DNA of 64,000 bases from Salinisphaera sp040361255. GTDB lineage: Bacteria > Pseudomonadota > Gammaproteobacteria > Nevskiales > Salinisphaeraceae. Positions 1 to 8,303 of the stretch are shown one piece after another. The notes below the pieces were generated by a model that had not been told where the DNA came from, searched no databases, and saw nothing but the letters and a program-made list of their open reading frames with translations. The position numbers and the translations under genes are program-made. The first letter of the stretch is position 1. Each line of letters starts with the position of its first letter. The stretch is from positions 124,001 through 188,000 of the forward strand of contig NZ_APNG01000002.1 in assembly GCF_040361255.1 (NCBI RefSeq), in the 5' to 3' direction.

Positions 1-1
1 C

Positions 2-406
2 TGGCTGTTGCTGGGCGTGCTGTTCATGTCGTCATTCGCCGTGGGCGCCTCGCCCTGGATGGTATCGATCGCGTTGGTGATCGCCAGTATCGGTTATGCC
101 GGGGTTACGTCGCCGGCCGCCAATGCGGCTTCCAAGGCCTTGTCAGCCGACATCGCGGGCGTGGGCTTCGGCATCTATCAGCTGTTCTTCTTCATGGGCG
201 CGGGTACCGGGGCCGCGGTATTCGGCTCGGTCTTGTCGGCTCGCCAACAAAGTGCAGCGCCGGCGTGGAATCCGTTCTACGACGGCGGCGCGGCCACGGC
301 GGCGTTTTCCGACGCCTTTCTGGTGGCCTGCATTGCGGTGCTTCTGGCCATGGTGCTGCTGGTCGGGCTCGGTCGCAGCCAGCCACTGGCGGTCGAAAAC
401 GATTGA
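2..406 (+). CDS. MFS transporter, C-terminal part (5' end outside window)
   Basis: Only the last 134 residues are visible; the frame is open to the left edge, so the gene starts upstream. The fragment is almost entirely hydrophobic, with about four membrane segments: roughly residues 5-30, 55-80 and 100-128, with small-residue-rich stretches such as GIYQLFFFMGAGTGAAVFGS. This is typical of helices 9-12 of a drug-resistance-type major facilitator permease. It ends in a short polar tail. The substrate cannot be told from this piece. It converges on the diguanylate cyclase gene on the other strand. Confidence 0.75.
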   Translation, partial: WLLLGVLFMSSFAVGASPWMVSIALVIASIGYAGVTSPAANAASKALSADIAGVGFGIYQLFFFMGAGTGAAVFGSVLSARQQSAAPAWNPFYDGGAATAAFSDAFLVACIAVLLAMVLLVGLGRSQPLAVEND

Positions 407-475
407 TCGGCCGGGCTACGGCCAGGGCGTCAATTCAAGCATTTCGCCGCCGGTGCGTCGCGCGAACAGGCAAAG

Positions 476-1603
476 TCACTCGGCGCGCGTACGATAAACG
501 GTCGCGTTACGGCCCCGACATTTGGCCGCATACAAGGCGTTGTCGGCCCGTTCCATCCAGCTTTCGATCGTACGAGCGGGCTGAAAGGCAACGCCACCGG
601 AAAAGCGTACCGGGCCGTGTTCAAGCGGCTGCGCTTCGCAGGCAGCCCGCAGCAGGGTGTCGACCTCTTCGACCTCGGACGGCCCCGCCTCGGGCAGGAA
701 CACGGCAAACTCTTCACCGCCGCAGCGACCGGCGGTGCCGCCACGTACGTCCACGATCTCGCGCAGAACCCGGGCAAAGAATTTCAGCGTCGTATCGCCG
801 TAGACATGGCCGTAGCTGTCGTTGACGTTCTTGAAATAGTCCAGATCGTAGAGAATCAACGCACCGCGCACCGGCTGCGCCGTATTCTCCTGGCGGCAGT
901 AGCCGTCGACCAGCGCATAGAAGGAGCCATGGTTGAACAGGCCGGTCAGGCTGTCGCGCAGGCCGGCTTCGCGCAGCCGTTCGGCATAGTCGTTGATCAG
1001 ACGTTGTTCACTTTCGAAGCGGCGAAAGAAACCGCTGACCATGACCAACAGCAAAACGATACAGATGGTATAGGTCATCGCGGCATCGATGGCATGCGCC
1101 GCCGGCGATGGATACGGGTCGATCCAGTCCGGCCAGCGATAGTGCGACCAGATCAAGCCATAGGGCACGACAAGAAACAGCGCCGCAATCAACAGCCGCT
1201 GCCAGGGGGGCACGAGTAGCACGCCAAAGGCGTAACCGGCGACCAACATGAACAACAGCAGACTCGGCCCATCGAGCCCCTGATTGTAGATCCAGTTCAG
1301 CGGTATCAGGCCGATGATTACCAGACACGCCCCCACCATTGCGGAATGACGCATGTAATGACCGCGGCGAAGATACGCCCAGATCGCGAGCAGCGCCGAG
1401 CCGATGATCGCTACCAACACGATATAAAACATGTCGGTCAGCCCGCCCAGATAATTGAGCAGCCCGCCGGCAAAACAACCCAGCGCCGCGCAGAACAGAA
1501 AGCTGCGGTTCATGCACTGTTCCGGAGATTCCGCGTCGCCTTCCAGCAGCCAGTGCCAGCGGCGGATCAGGCGTTGGCCGATATCCCTGTTAGCGTCATT
1601 CAC
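476..1603 (-). CDS. Membrane-bound diguanylate cyclase (GGDEF)
   Basis: A 375-residue protein predicted to make cyclic di-GMP from two GTP. The N-terminal ~200 residues hold five or six hydrophobic helices without a recognisable named sensor domain. The C-terminal ~165 residues form a GGDEF domain: DSLTGLFNHGSF at its start, LDYFKNVNDSYGHVYGD for substrate and metal binding, then RCGGEEF as the active-site signature. The RxxD inhibitory site expected five residues before GGEEF is absent (VRGG there), so product feedback through that site is unlikely. The start is a GTG with a weak ribosome site; the frame fits the first helix. It is probably an inner-membrane sensor with the catalytic domain in the cytoplasm. 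Confidence 0.9.
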   Translation of the reverse strand: MNDANRDIGQRLIRRWHWLLEGDAESPEQCMNRSFLFCAALGCFAGGLLNYLGGLTDMFYIVLVAIIGSALLAIWAYLRRGHYMRHSAMVGACLVIIGLIPLNWIYNQGLDGPSLLLFMLVAGYAFGVLLVPPWQRLLIAALFLVVPYGLIWSHYRWPDWIDPYPSPAAHAIDAAMTYTICIVLLLVMVSGFFRRFESEQRLINDYAERLREAGLRDSLTGLFNHGSFYALVDGYCRQENTAQPVRGALILYDLDYFKNVNDSYGHVYGDTTLKFFARVLREIVDVRGGTAGRCGGEEFAVFLPEAGPSEVEEVDTLLRAACEAQPLEHGPVRFSGGVAFQPARTIESWMERADNALYAAKCRGRNATVYRTRAE

Positions 1604-1837
1604 GAAAACTCGGTCCTTTTCTCGAGTCGGCAGTTACGAAAGATCGACGCGCCAGGAGCGGCACACGGCCCGGGCATACTTTAGCGAGGCGCAGCGTCAG
1701 GCGCTATCGGCCATCGAGCCCCACCGGCATCCTTAGTGTTTAGCGGCGGCGTGTTCCGATTCTTTTGCAGCCATTGCCAACGCCGCCTCAGGTATTAGCG
1801 GTCGGCCACCTGTAACGGGCGTGGTGTTGCTCAGACG

Positions 1838-2368
1838 CTAGACCGGCCATTCCGCGGCGCAGTTGGGTGTCTCCCATACGACCATTCGGGTCAGGCGGGC
1901 GCGCCCCTCACTACGCGCGGCAACCCGCGGTGCAAGCCGTTCGAACCAGTGGCGTGCGAGATTTTCTGCCGTAGGCGGCACGTCGATCACATACAGCTTG
2001 CTACCGAGCGCGGTTTGCGTGGTACTGGCAAAGCCGTTCGATACCACCGATTCTTTCAGAGCCTGCGTGAATCCGGCGCGGTCCTGGTCGGGCGGCGTGA
2101 ACAGGGCCAACAGTTCCACGTCGGCCAGTTCGGCGATAAAGCCATGATCGCAGGGGCTATCGATCTCGCGCATCATCTCGTCCTTGAGAAAGGCGAAATC
2201 GAGCACCATGCCGGCCTGCTCGCCCGTCGCGGCGAGCTGCTCGGCCTCGCAGACCGCTTCGATCGTGTAACGATGACCATGCAGATGCCGGCACTTGCTA
2301 CCGTGCAGGCGTATGCGATGGCCCGCGTCGATGCCGATCTGACGGCGAATACGAAAAGCGGCGGTCAA
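1838..2368 (-). CDS. queD: 6-carboxy-5,6,7,8-tetrahydropterin synthase QueD
   Basis: Converts 7,8-dihydroneopterin triphosphate to 6-carboxytetrahydropterin, the second step towards preQ0 and queuosine. It is a 176-residue PTPS-fold protein. Zinc ligands are H17 (AGHRI) and H30/H32 (HLHGH), and the catalytic cysteine is C26 (SKCRHLHGH). The acidic C-terminal VWETPN matches the substrate-binding glutamate region of the family. A TTG start at 2368 is chosen because GGGAGG lies just upstream and the protein then begins at the usual point; the frame stays open for 26 more codons upstream, but that extension looks non-protein-like. It lies 161 bases downstream of queE on the same strand. queC is not in the window. 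Confidence 0.9.
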   Translation of the reverse strand: MTAAFRIRRQIGIDAGHRIRLHGSKCRHLHGHRYTIEAVCEAEQLAATGEQAGMVLDFAFLKDEMMREIDSPCDHGFIAELADVELLALFTPPDQDRAGFTQALKESVVSNGFASTTQTALGSKLYVIDVPPTAENLARHWFERLAPRVAARSEGRARLTRMVVWETPNCAAEWPV

Positions 2369-2529
2369 AGAGCCTCCCGGGTTTGACGGTTGGGGCTGCG
2401 CAGCACAGCTGCACACGGCGCGAACAGGCCTGTCTATTCTACGCAAGCGCGCCTGTTCGCCGAACCGAGCGCCTAACCCACACAGCGCTAGACCCCGTCG
2501 CTAAGCCGCCTCGCGCTACGCTGCCCGAC

Positions 2530-3171
2530 TCAGGCGATACCGATCATCTTGTGGGTCTGTAACGAAAGCCGCCATTGCGGATGGCTCAGCGCGGTTTCGA
2601 TACACAGCGCCACATTCGCCTCGTAGGCCGGCCCGTCCATGGGCTGGAGGTAGAAGCGCTCGAACTCGAGTGCTTCGAACTGCTCGAGCGCAAAGGCCGG
2701 CTGCGGCCAGACCAGTTTCAGTTCGTTGCCGTGCGTCTGAACCAGGGTACTGCCGGCCTTCGGGCTGACACATATCCAGTCGATGCCCGCCGGGGCCTGG
2801 ATCGTGCCATTGGTTTCGACCGCGATTTCGAAACCCGCATCGTGCAAGGCCGCGATCAGCGTCGCATCGAGCTGTAACAAGGGCTCGCCGCCGGTACACA
2901 CGATATACGGGGTGCCACCGTTGTTCGCGGTTTCGTGCCAGAGATCGCGTGCACGCTCGGCAAGCTCGGCCGCGTTTTCGAAGCGCGCCCCGCCGATTCC
3001 ATCCGTGCCCACGAAATCGGTATCGCAGAATTGGCAGATCGCCCGGTGCCGATCCTTTTCGCGCCCAGTCCAGAGATTGCAGCCACTAAAACGACAGAAC
3101 AGTGCCGCGCGCCCGGTCTGAGCGCCCTCGCCCTGCAGGGTGAGAAACATTTCCTTGACCGCGTAACTCAT
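2530..3171 (-). CDS. queE: 7-carboxy-7-deazaguanine synthase QueE (radical SAM)
   Basis: Radical SAM enzyme that rearranges 6-carboxytetrahydropterin to 7-carboxy-7-deazaguanine, directly after QueD. The 213-residue protein starts MSYAVKEMFLTLQGEG, the typical QueE N-terminus. The Fe-S cysteines are C31, C46 and C49, spaced CX14CX2C rather than the common CX3CX2C; this enlarged cluster loop is known from the Burkholderia multivorans type. GGEPLLQ follows as the SAM-binding glycine motif. The ATG at 3171 is preferred over an upstream GTG at 3216 on the basis of family length, although neither has a strong ribosome site. It shares a strand with queD and is probably co-transcribed. Confidence 0.93.
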   Translation of the reverse strand: MSYAVKEMFLTLQGEGAQTGRAALFCRFSGCNLWTGREKDRHRAICQFCDTDFVGTDGIGGARFENAAELAERARDLWHETANNGGTPYIVCTGGEPLLQLDATLIAALHDAGFEIAVETNGTIQAPAGIDWICVSPKAGSTLVQTHGNELKLVWPQPAFALEQFEALEFERFYLQPMDGPAYEANVALCIETALSHPQWRLSLQTHKMIGIA

Positions 3172-3368
3172 GAGGTATTCGTTTTCCGATCGGCTGGTGC
3201 GGCGCGTGCTCGGCACGGCGTGGCGGTTCGCGCCTTTCTAAACGATAAGCCGGCAGTGCGCCTGCCACGCCGGGCCGTGTGATTCTACGCGGCCGGGCGC
3301 GGGCCGTGGCCTCGACAACCCGACTGGCGTGATAATTTGGGCCGATTCATAACGACAAGGTGCCTGCC

Positions 3369-4148
3369 ATGGATTCAAGTGCCGCTGAAACGCATCTGAT
3401 CGAGACAACCCTCGATGCGGGTGTACTCACCCTGACCCTCGGTGCCGCACCGGCGCATCCGCTGTCACTGGCCATGATCGACGCGCTGCATTCGGCGATC
3501 ACCCACGCTGCCGACAACCCCGAGGTGGGCGCCATCGTGATCCATGGGCCGGGCAAAATCTTCTGTGCCGGGCACGACCTCAAGGAAATCGCCCATCACC
3601 GCGACGACGGCGATGCCGGGCGCGGCTACCTCAAGCGTCTGTTCTCGCGCTGCGGCGAGATGATGCAGGCGCTCACGCATTCGCCCAAGCCCACCATCGC
3701 CATGGTCGAAGGCATTGCCACCGCGGGCGGTCTGCAACTGGTCGCCGCGTGCGATCTCGCCTACGCCGCCGATACGGCGACGTTCTGCCTGCCGGGGATC
3801 AACAACAAGGGTTTTTGCACCACGCCGGCGGTGGCCGTGGCACGCAACGTGGCGCGCAAGGACGTCATGGAGATGCTGCTCTCGGGTGACACCTACGATG
3901 CCCAATGGGCGCGCGAAACCGGCCTGGTCAACCGCGTACTGCCCCAGGCCGAATTACACGACTTCGTACGATCGTTTGCCACGAAGCTCGCCGCGCGCCA
4001 CGGCAGCAACGTCGCCGACGGCAAGCGCACCCTCTACCGACAACTGGAAATGCCGCTGGAGCAGGCCTATGCGCATGCAACCCAGGTGATGATCGGTCAT
4101 TTCATGGATCGTGAACTCATCGAACACGACCGCGAGCGCTGGGGCTGA
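3369..4148 (+). CDS. Enoyl-CoA hydratase/isomerase family protein (ECHDC3-like)
   Basis: A 259-residue crotonase-fold protein. The oxyanion-hole segments are visible as FCAGHDLKEI near residue 70 and IATAGGLQLVAACDLAYA near residue 120. The GHDLKE wording and the LPGINNKGFCTTPAVA segment, which lacks the second catalytic glutamate of classical hydratases, resemble the ECHDC3 group. The exact acyl-CoA reaction is therefore uncertain. The ATG at 3369 has AAGG six bases upstream and is preferred to the GTG at 3360. It stands alone, divergent from queE and convergent with the next gene. Confidence 0.88.
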   Translation: MDSSAAETHLIETTLDAGVLTLTLGAAPAHPLSLAMIDALHSAITHAADNPEVGAIVIHGPGKIFCAGHDLKEIAHHRDDGDAGRGYLKRLFSRCGEMMQALTHSPKPTIAMVEGIATAGGLQLVAACDLAYAADTATFCLPGINNKGFCTTPAVAVARNVARKDVMEMLLSGDTYDAQWARETGLVNRVLPQAELHDFVRSFATKLAARHGSNVADGKRTLYRQLEMPLEQAYAHATQVMIGHFMDRELIEHDRERWG

Positions 4149-4286
4149 GCGAAACAAGCGCTGCCCTATTCATACCTGGCCCGCGCTCGTGGACCCGTTT
4201 GAATAGGCACACCTGCGCGTTCTACTAGCTCGCGCGAGCGCCGAAGACGCCGGCGGCAGCCCAGGGTGAACAAGGGGGTGAACAGG

Positions 4287-5330
4287 TCAGCGGTTATCCA
4301 AAATCTCGGCCACCGCCTCGGAACGATAGAAGCCCTCGAGATGGCGGCGCAGCGCGGGCTCGAGCAGGCCCTTGGCCTGCAGGGCCGCCACCACCTGCGG
4401 TACGAACCGCAGGCCGTCGCGTACGATCATCTCGCGGGTCACACCGATATCGTCGAGCAGTTCGGTGAGCGTGGTGTCGCGATAGGTGTCGAAAAAGACC
4501 TCGACCCCGTGTTCGATCAATTCGCGATAGACCCGCGTACGGCGCAGGCGCTGCCAGTACTCGTAGCCAATGACGAACAGCTCTTCGATATCCAGCTGAC
4601 CGGCGAATTCACCCACCGAGGCGACCGTACGGTGCTTGTGATCATCCCAGAAGTCGAGCACCGCCTGACGCAATTCCTCGGACTCGAATGCTTCGTGCAG
4701 ATAGGCTTCGCTGGCCTGCATGCCGGCGCGCGTATTGCGATCCACATAATCGCGGATACCGGCTTCCACGGCCGCGCCCAGGCGCGGCGAGGCGCGATCG
4801 ACCACGGCACGGGTCACCTTGAGTGCAGATCGGGCGCCGGGCACGCGAAATGCCAGTCGTTTGCCCTGGCTCAGATAGCCGCGCAAGCCTGAATACAGCA
4901 ACTGGGCCACCAGATTGGCGAATACCGGATTGGCCACCGAGTGATGGATGACCTCATCGCGCAGGCGCTGCATTTCCAGCAGCTTGTCGAGCAATTCCTC
5001 GAACTCGCGATCGGGCAGTACTTCTTCGAGCCTAGTCTGTTCGTGGATCGGGTGGGCATAGATCGCGGCAGCGATTTCGCCCACCAGTACCGGAATACCG
5101 CCGCCCAGCTTCATGTCGGCGGCGTAGTCGATGGCAGTGCGCTTGATCGACGCCTCGCTGACCACATCGGCCAGGCGCAAGCGCGCGGCGTCTGCCAGCA
5201 CCCAATCCACACGGCGGCGCAGTTCCGTTTCCAGCGCCGGGCCCTGCAAACGCGCCGTGATATAGGCCACATGCGCGTCGAGCAAAGCCTGTGCTTTCGA
5301 TCCTGCAAATGCTTCGGTGTCCATAGCCAT
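4287..5330 (-). CDS. Conserved protein of unknown function
   Basis: A 347-residue, mainly alpha-helical and charged protein that I do not recognise as a named family. It has no signal peptide and no clear membrane span. A glycine/hydrophobic patch near residues 75-90 (KLGGGIPVLVGEIAAAIYAH) and 140-155 (VFANLVAQLLYSGLRGYL) may be membrane-associating. The rest is rich in Arg, Glu and Leu heptad-like stretches, for example FEELLDKLLEMQRLRDEVIHH. Possible starts are TTG 5333, ATG 5330 and ATG 5324; ATG 5330 is used. An operator-like hairpin lies 20 bases upstream. It is divergent from the K+ channel-like gene. Confidence 0.8.
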   Translation of the reverse strand: MAMDTEAFAGSKAQALLDAHVAYITARLQGPALETELRRRVDWVLADAARLRLADVVSEASIKRTAIDYAADMKLGGGIPVLVGEIAAAIYAHPIHEQTRLEEVLPDREFEELLDKLLEMQRLRDEVIHHSVANPVFANLVAQLLYSGLRGYLSQGKRLAFRVPGARSALKVTRAVVDRASPRLGAAVEAGIRDYVDRNTRAGMQASEAYLHEAFESEELRQAVLDFWDDHKHRTVASVGEFAGQLDIEELFVIGYEYWQRLRRTRVYRELIEHGVEVFFDTYRDTTLTELLDDIGVTREMIVRDGLRFVPQVVAALQAKGLLEPALRRHLEGFYRSEAVAEILDNR

Positions 5331-5349
5331 CAAGATCGCTCAAGCCGGG

Positions 5350-5392
5350 GTGGGTGATGTTATCAGCCCCGAATGGCTGATATGCCACCCAC
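5350..5392. promoter_or_regulatory. Operator-like inverted repeat between divergent genes
   Basis: The core is TATCAGCC-N6-GGCTGATA, perfect 8-base arms at 5361-5368 and 5375-5382. It is flanked by a second pair, GTGGGTG at 5350-5356 and CCACCCAC at 5385-5392. The whole could be a protein-binding dyad or a transcript hairpin. It sits about 20 bases before the start of the unknown 347-residue protein and 148 bases before the K+ channel-like gene. The binding protein is unknown. Confidence 0.4.
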
Positions 5393-5539
5393 GGGGGCAC
5401 GCACGCATCAAAACACGCCCTGCCGCCACCGCAGGGGCGGCCGACTCGAAAACCGTCGCGCCTAACTACTGTATTTGGCCCCGTTTGATAATAGGCTAGA
5501 ACCCATAACCCGAGCCGATTCGTTCTTTCGGACCTGCCT

Positions 5540-5980
5540 TTGCCGACCATCATCCTCATCAATATCGTCGTCGTGACGCTTGCGGTATTCGTTCATTACG
5601 AATTCCTCTACCGCATGACCCTTCTGCTGCCCCGTCTGGGGCTGGCCTATCGTTTTCGTATTCTGCTGGGCGTGTTCGGCTCGCTGTGTGCGCACGCGGT
5701 GGAAGTGTGGCTGTTTGCGCTTGCTTACTACGGCATGCTCGCCCACGGAGGGTTCGGCCACTTCGAAGGCCAGTTCGATGGCAGCTTGCTCGACTGTGCC
5801 TATTTTTCCTTCACCACGTTCACGACCCTGGGCTTTGGCGACATCCATCCGCTGGACGGGGTGCGTTATCTCACCGGTATCGAATCGCTGACCGGACTGA
5901 TGCTGATTACCTGGACCGCCTCGTTTCTGTATCTGGAAATGCAGCGCTACTGGCGTGCCAGCGGCCCGCCCGAGCACTGA
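5540..5980 (+). CDS. Potassium channel-like pore protein
   Basis: A 146-residue inner-membrane protein with an ion-channel (Ion_trans_2 type) pore. Hydrophobic helices lie near residues 3-25, 38-65 and 108-132. Between the last two sits the pore loop YFSFTTFTTLGFGD, whose TLGFGD is a recognisable variant of the K+ selectivity filter TVGYGD. There is no voltage-sensor helix set and no cytoplasmic RCK domain, so gating is not evident from the sequence. The start is a TTG at 5540; no better start fits the first helix. It stands alone, before a small lipoprotein gene. Confidence 0.85.
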   Translation: MPTIILINIVVVTLAVFVHYEFLYRMTLLLPRLGLAYRFRILLGVFGSLCAHAVEVWLFALAYYGMLAHGGFGHFEGQFDGSLLDCAYFSFTTFTTLGFGDIHPLDGVRYLTGIESLTGLMLITWTASFLYLEMQRYWRASGPPEH

Positions 5981-6076
5981 ACAGCGCGCCGGGATCGGCG
6001 GGATCGCGTTCAGCGATCACTCATATCGGCGGCGCATACTCAGCGCATGTTTGTTCAGACGATGAGGTGTAGAGCC

Positions 6077-6304
6077 ATGCATCGATTGGCTGTTCCGATT
6101 GCCGCGCTTGGACTGGCGCTGAGCCTGCAGGGCTGTGTACTGGCGGCCGCGGGTGCCGGTGCCGCGGGCGGTTATGCCGCCCATGAAGAAGGCTATCGTG
6201 TGCAGTCGCCCGTAAAAAAAGACGAGGCCGGCGGCTACAAGGGCCAGAATCCGGTCGTGCACGACGAACGCAAGGACGAAACACCCGAAGCCGAACAGCG
6301 CTAA
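6077..6304 (+). CDS. Small lipoprotein of unknown function
   Basis: A 75-residue protein with a lipoprotein signal: MHRLAVPIAALGLALSLQGC, with the lipobox LQGC and the lipidated Cys at residue 20. After the Cys comes an Ala/Gly-rich stretch (VLAAAGAGAAGGYAAHEEG) and then a charged, probably disordered tail rich in Lys, Asp and Glu. The ATG at 6077 is preferred to an upstream one in the same frame because it begins the signal peptide and has GAGG upstream. The mature protein is expected on the periplasmic face of a membrane. No family is recognised. Confidence 0.7.
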   Translation: MHRLAVPIAALGLALSLQGCVLAAAGAGAAGGYAAHEEGYRVQSPVKKDEAGGYKGQNPVVHDERKDETPEAEQR

Positions 6305-6353
6305 TGCGACGTCGGCGCGCGCTCGCACGCGTCAGCAGCAGCGCGGATATCGT

Positions 6354-8201
6354 TCACGACAGCTGGCCGACATCGCGTACCGCGCCGTTGGACGCGTTGG
6401 TGGTCAGCGCGGCATAGGCCTGCAAGGCCGGCGAGACCTTGCGCAAACGGTTGCGTGGTTTCCAGGCGTTGCTGCCTTGTGCCTGCATGACGCGCCGGCG
6501 TTCGGCCAGCACCGCATCCGCGACCGCGAGCGCAATCGAGCGCCCGGGGATATCGATGACGATCGTATCGCCGGTCTCGATCAGGCCGATGAGCCCGCCT
6601 TCAGCGGCTTCCGGCGACACATGGCCGATCGACAGGCCTGAGCTGCCGCCCGAAAAACGCCCGTCGGTCACCAGCGCGCAGGACTCAGCCAACCCTTTCG
6701 ATTTCAGATAACTGGTCGGATACAGCATTTCCTGCATGCCCGGCCCGCCCTTGGGGCCTTCGTAGCGCACGATGACCACCTCGCCGGCGACGACTTCGTT
6801 GCACAGAATGCCGGCCACGGCCGCGTCCTGGCTTTCGTAGACACGGGCCGTACCGGTGAAGCCCAGCATCGAGTCGGCCACGCCGGCGGTCTTGACGATG
6901 CAGCCCTCGGGCGCGAGATTGCCGAACAACACCGCCAGCCCGCCGTCGGCGGAAAACGGCGTATCGGCCGATCGGATCACGCCGGTCTTGCGATCAGTAT
7001 CGAGTGTTTCCCAGCGCGCGGCCTGGGAAAACGCGGTCTGGGTGGGCACGCCGCCCGGCCCGGCCTGATAAAACGTGGTCACATCGGCTTCGGGGTCGCG
7101 CATCACATCCCAGCGTGCCAGGGCTTCGCGCAGACTTGATGAATGAATCGTCGGCAACGACGTATCCAGCAGCCCGGCACGGTCCAGCTCACCGAGAATC
7201 GCCATGATGCCGCCGGCGCGATGTACGTCTTCCATATGCACGTCGGCCTTGGCCGGGGCGACCTTGCACAGGCAGGGCACCCGGCGCGAAAGTGCATCGA
7301 TATCGTCGAGACAGAAATCGACCCCGCCCTCGCGGGCGGCAGCCAGCAGATGCAGCACCGTGTTGGTGGAGCCGCCCATGGCGATATCCAGGCTCATTGC
7401 ATTCGCGAACGCTGCCCGGCTGGCGATCGCACGCGGCAGCACGCGCTCGTCGTCGCCTTCGTAATAGCGTTTGGCAAGATCGACCACGGTCTGGCCGGCA
7501 TTGCGAAACAGTCGTTCGCGATCGCTATGCGTGGCCAGCAGCGAGCCGTTGCCCGGCAATGCCAGTCCGAGTGCCTCGGTCAGACAGTTCATGGAATTGG
7601 CCGTGAACATGCCCGAACAGGAACCACAGGTCGGACAGGCCGAACGTTCGATGGTGGCAACTTCGTCGTCGGAATAGCGATCGTCGGCCGCCACGACCAT
7701 GGCATCGACCAGGTCGAAGGCCCGGCTCTTGCCCTTGACCACGGCCTTGCCGGCCTCCATCGGCCCGCCGGAGACGAATACCGTGGGGATGTTCAACCGC
7801 ATGGCCGCCATGAGCATGCCGGGGGTGATCTTGTCGCAGTTGGAAATACACACCAACGCATCCGCGCAATGGGCGTTGACCATGTATTCGACGCTGTCGG
7901 CGATCAACTCGCGCGAAGGCAACGAATAGAGCATGCCGTTGTGACCCATGGCGATGCCGTCATCCACCGCGATGGTATTGAACTCCTTGGCCACGCCGCC
8001 GGCGACGGCGATCTCTTCGGCCACGAGTTGGCCAAGATCCTTGAGATGCACATGTCCGGGCACGAACTGGGTAAAGCTGTTGGCGATGGCGATGATCGGC
8101 TTGCCGAAATCGTTGTCGCCCATGCCGGTCGCCCGCCAAAGCGCGCGGGCGCCGGCCATGTTACGGCCGTGGGTACTGGTACGGGAGCGATAGGCCGGCA
8201 T
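6354..8201 (-). CDS. ilvD: Dihydroxy-acid dehydratase IlvD
   Basis: Dehydrates 2,3-dihydroxy-isovalerate and 2,3-dihydroxy-3-methylvalerate in valine, isoleucine and leucine (and pantothenate) synthesis. At 615 residues it has the full length of the long IlvD type, starting MPAYRSRTSTHGRNMAGAR. Fe-S cluster cysteines are seen in ISNCDKITPGM near residue 122 and CPTCGSCSGMFTANSMN near residue 195; SGGPMEAGKAVV and GRFSGGSSGLSIGH lie further on. The frame is open upstream of 8201, but that part overlaps the divergent LysR gene and has no family match. The gene is single; other ilv genes are not in the window. Confidence 0.96.
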   Translation of the reverse strand: MPAYRSRTSTHGRNMAGARALWRATGMGDNDFGKPIIAIANSFTQFVPGHVHLKDLGQLVAEEIAVAGGVAKEFNTIAVDDGIAMGHNGMLYSLPSRELIADSVEYMVNAHCADALVCISNCDKITPGMLMAAMRLNIPTVFVSGGPMEAGKAVVKGKSRAFDLVDAMVVAADDRYSDDEVATIERSACPTCGSCSGMFTANSMNCLTEALGLALPGNGSLLATHSDRERLFRNAGQTVVDLAKRYYEGDDERVLPRAIASRAAFANAMSLDIAMGGSTNTVLHLLAAAREGGVDFCLDDIDALSRRVPCLCKVAPAKADVHMEDVHRAGGIMAILGELDRAGLLDTSLPTIHSSSLREALARWDVMRDPEADVTTFYQAGPGGVPTQTAFSQAARWETLDTDRKTGVIRSADTPFSADGGLAVLFGNLAPEGCIVKTAGVADSMLGFTGTARVYESQDAAVAGILCNEVVAGEVVIVRYEGPKGGPGMQEMLYPTSYLKSKGLAESCALVTDGRFSGGSSGLSIGHVSPEAAEGGLIGLIETGDTIVIDIPGRSIALAVADAVLAERRRVMQAQGSNAWKPRNRLRKVSPALQAYAALTTNASNGAVRDVGQLS

Positions 8202-8303
8202 ACATATCTCGGTCGGCAAGTCAGAACCAGCAAGCGTATTCGCGGCTGAATGCCTTTTGAAATATATTATTCGGCTCTTATTAAGACGTATTGCATATAA
8301 GTA
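8202..8303. promoter_or_regulatory. Divergent ilvD / LysR control region
   Basis: A 102-base AT-rich region between the ilvD start and the LysR gene start. It contains the interrupted dyad CTTAT-N15-ATAAG at 8277-8301, directly before the LysR start codon at 8304. This arrangement suits autoregulation by a LysR protein and possible co-control of ilvD. The stretch AATATATTAT just beside it could supply a -10 element. The binding protein is inferred from gene order only. Confidence 0.4.

Noticed and set aside
4149..4286. Terminator between the hydratase and the unknown gene
   Set aside because: CCTATTCA and TGAATAGG form an inverted repeat but the loop is about 27 bases and there is no T-tract.
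7143..8249. 368-codon frame opposite ilvD
   Set aside because: Antisense shadow of ilvD, with His/Gly/Asp-rich low-quality composition.
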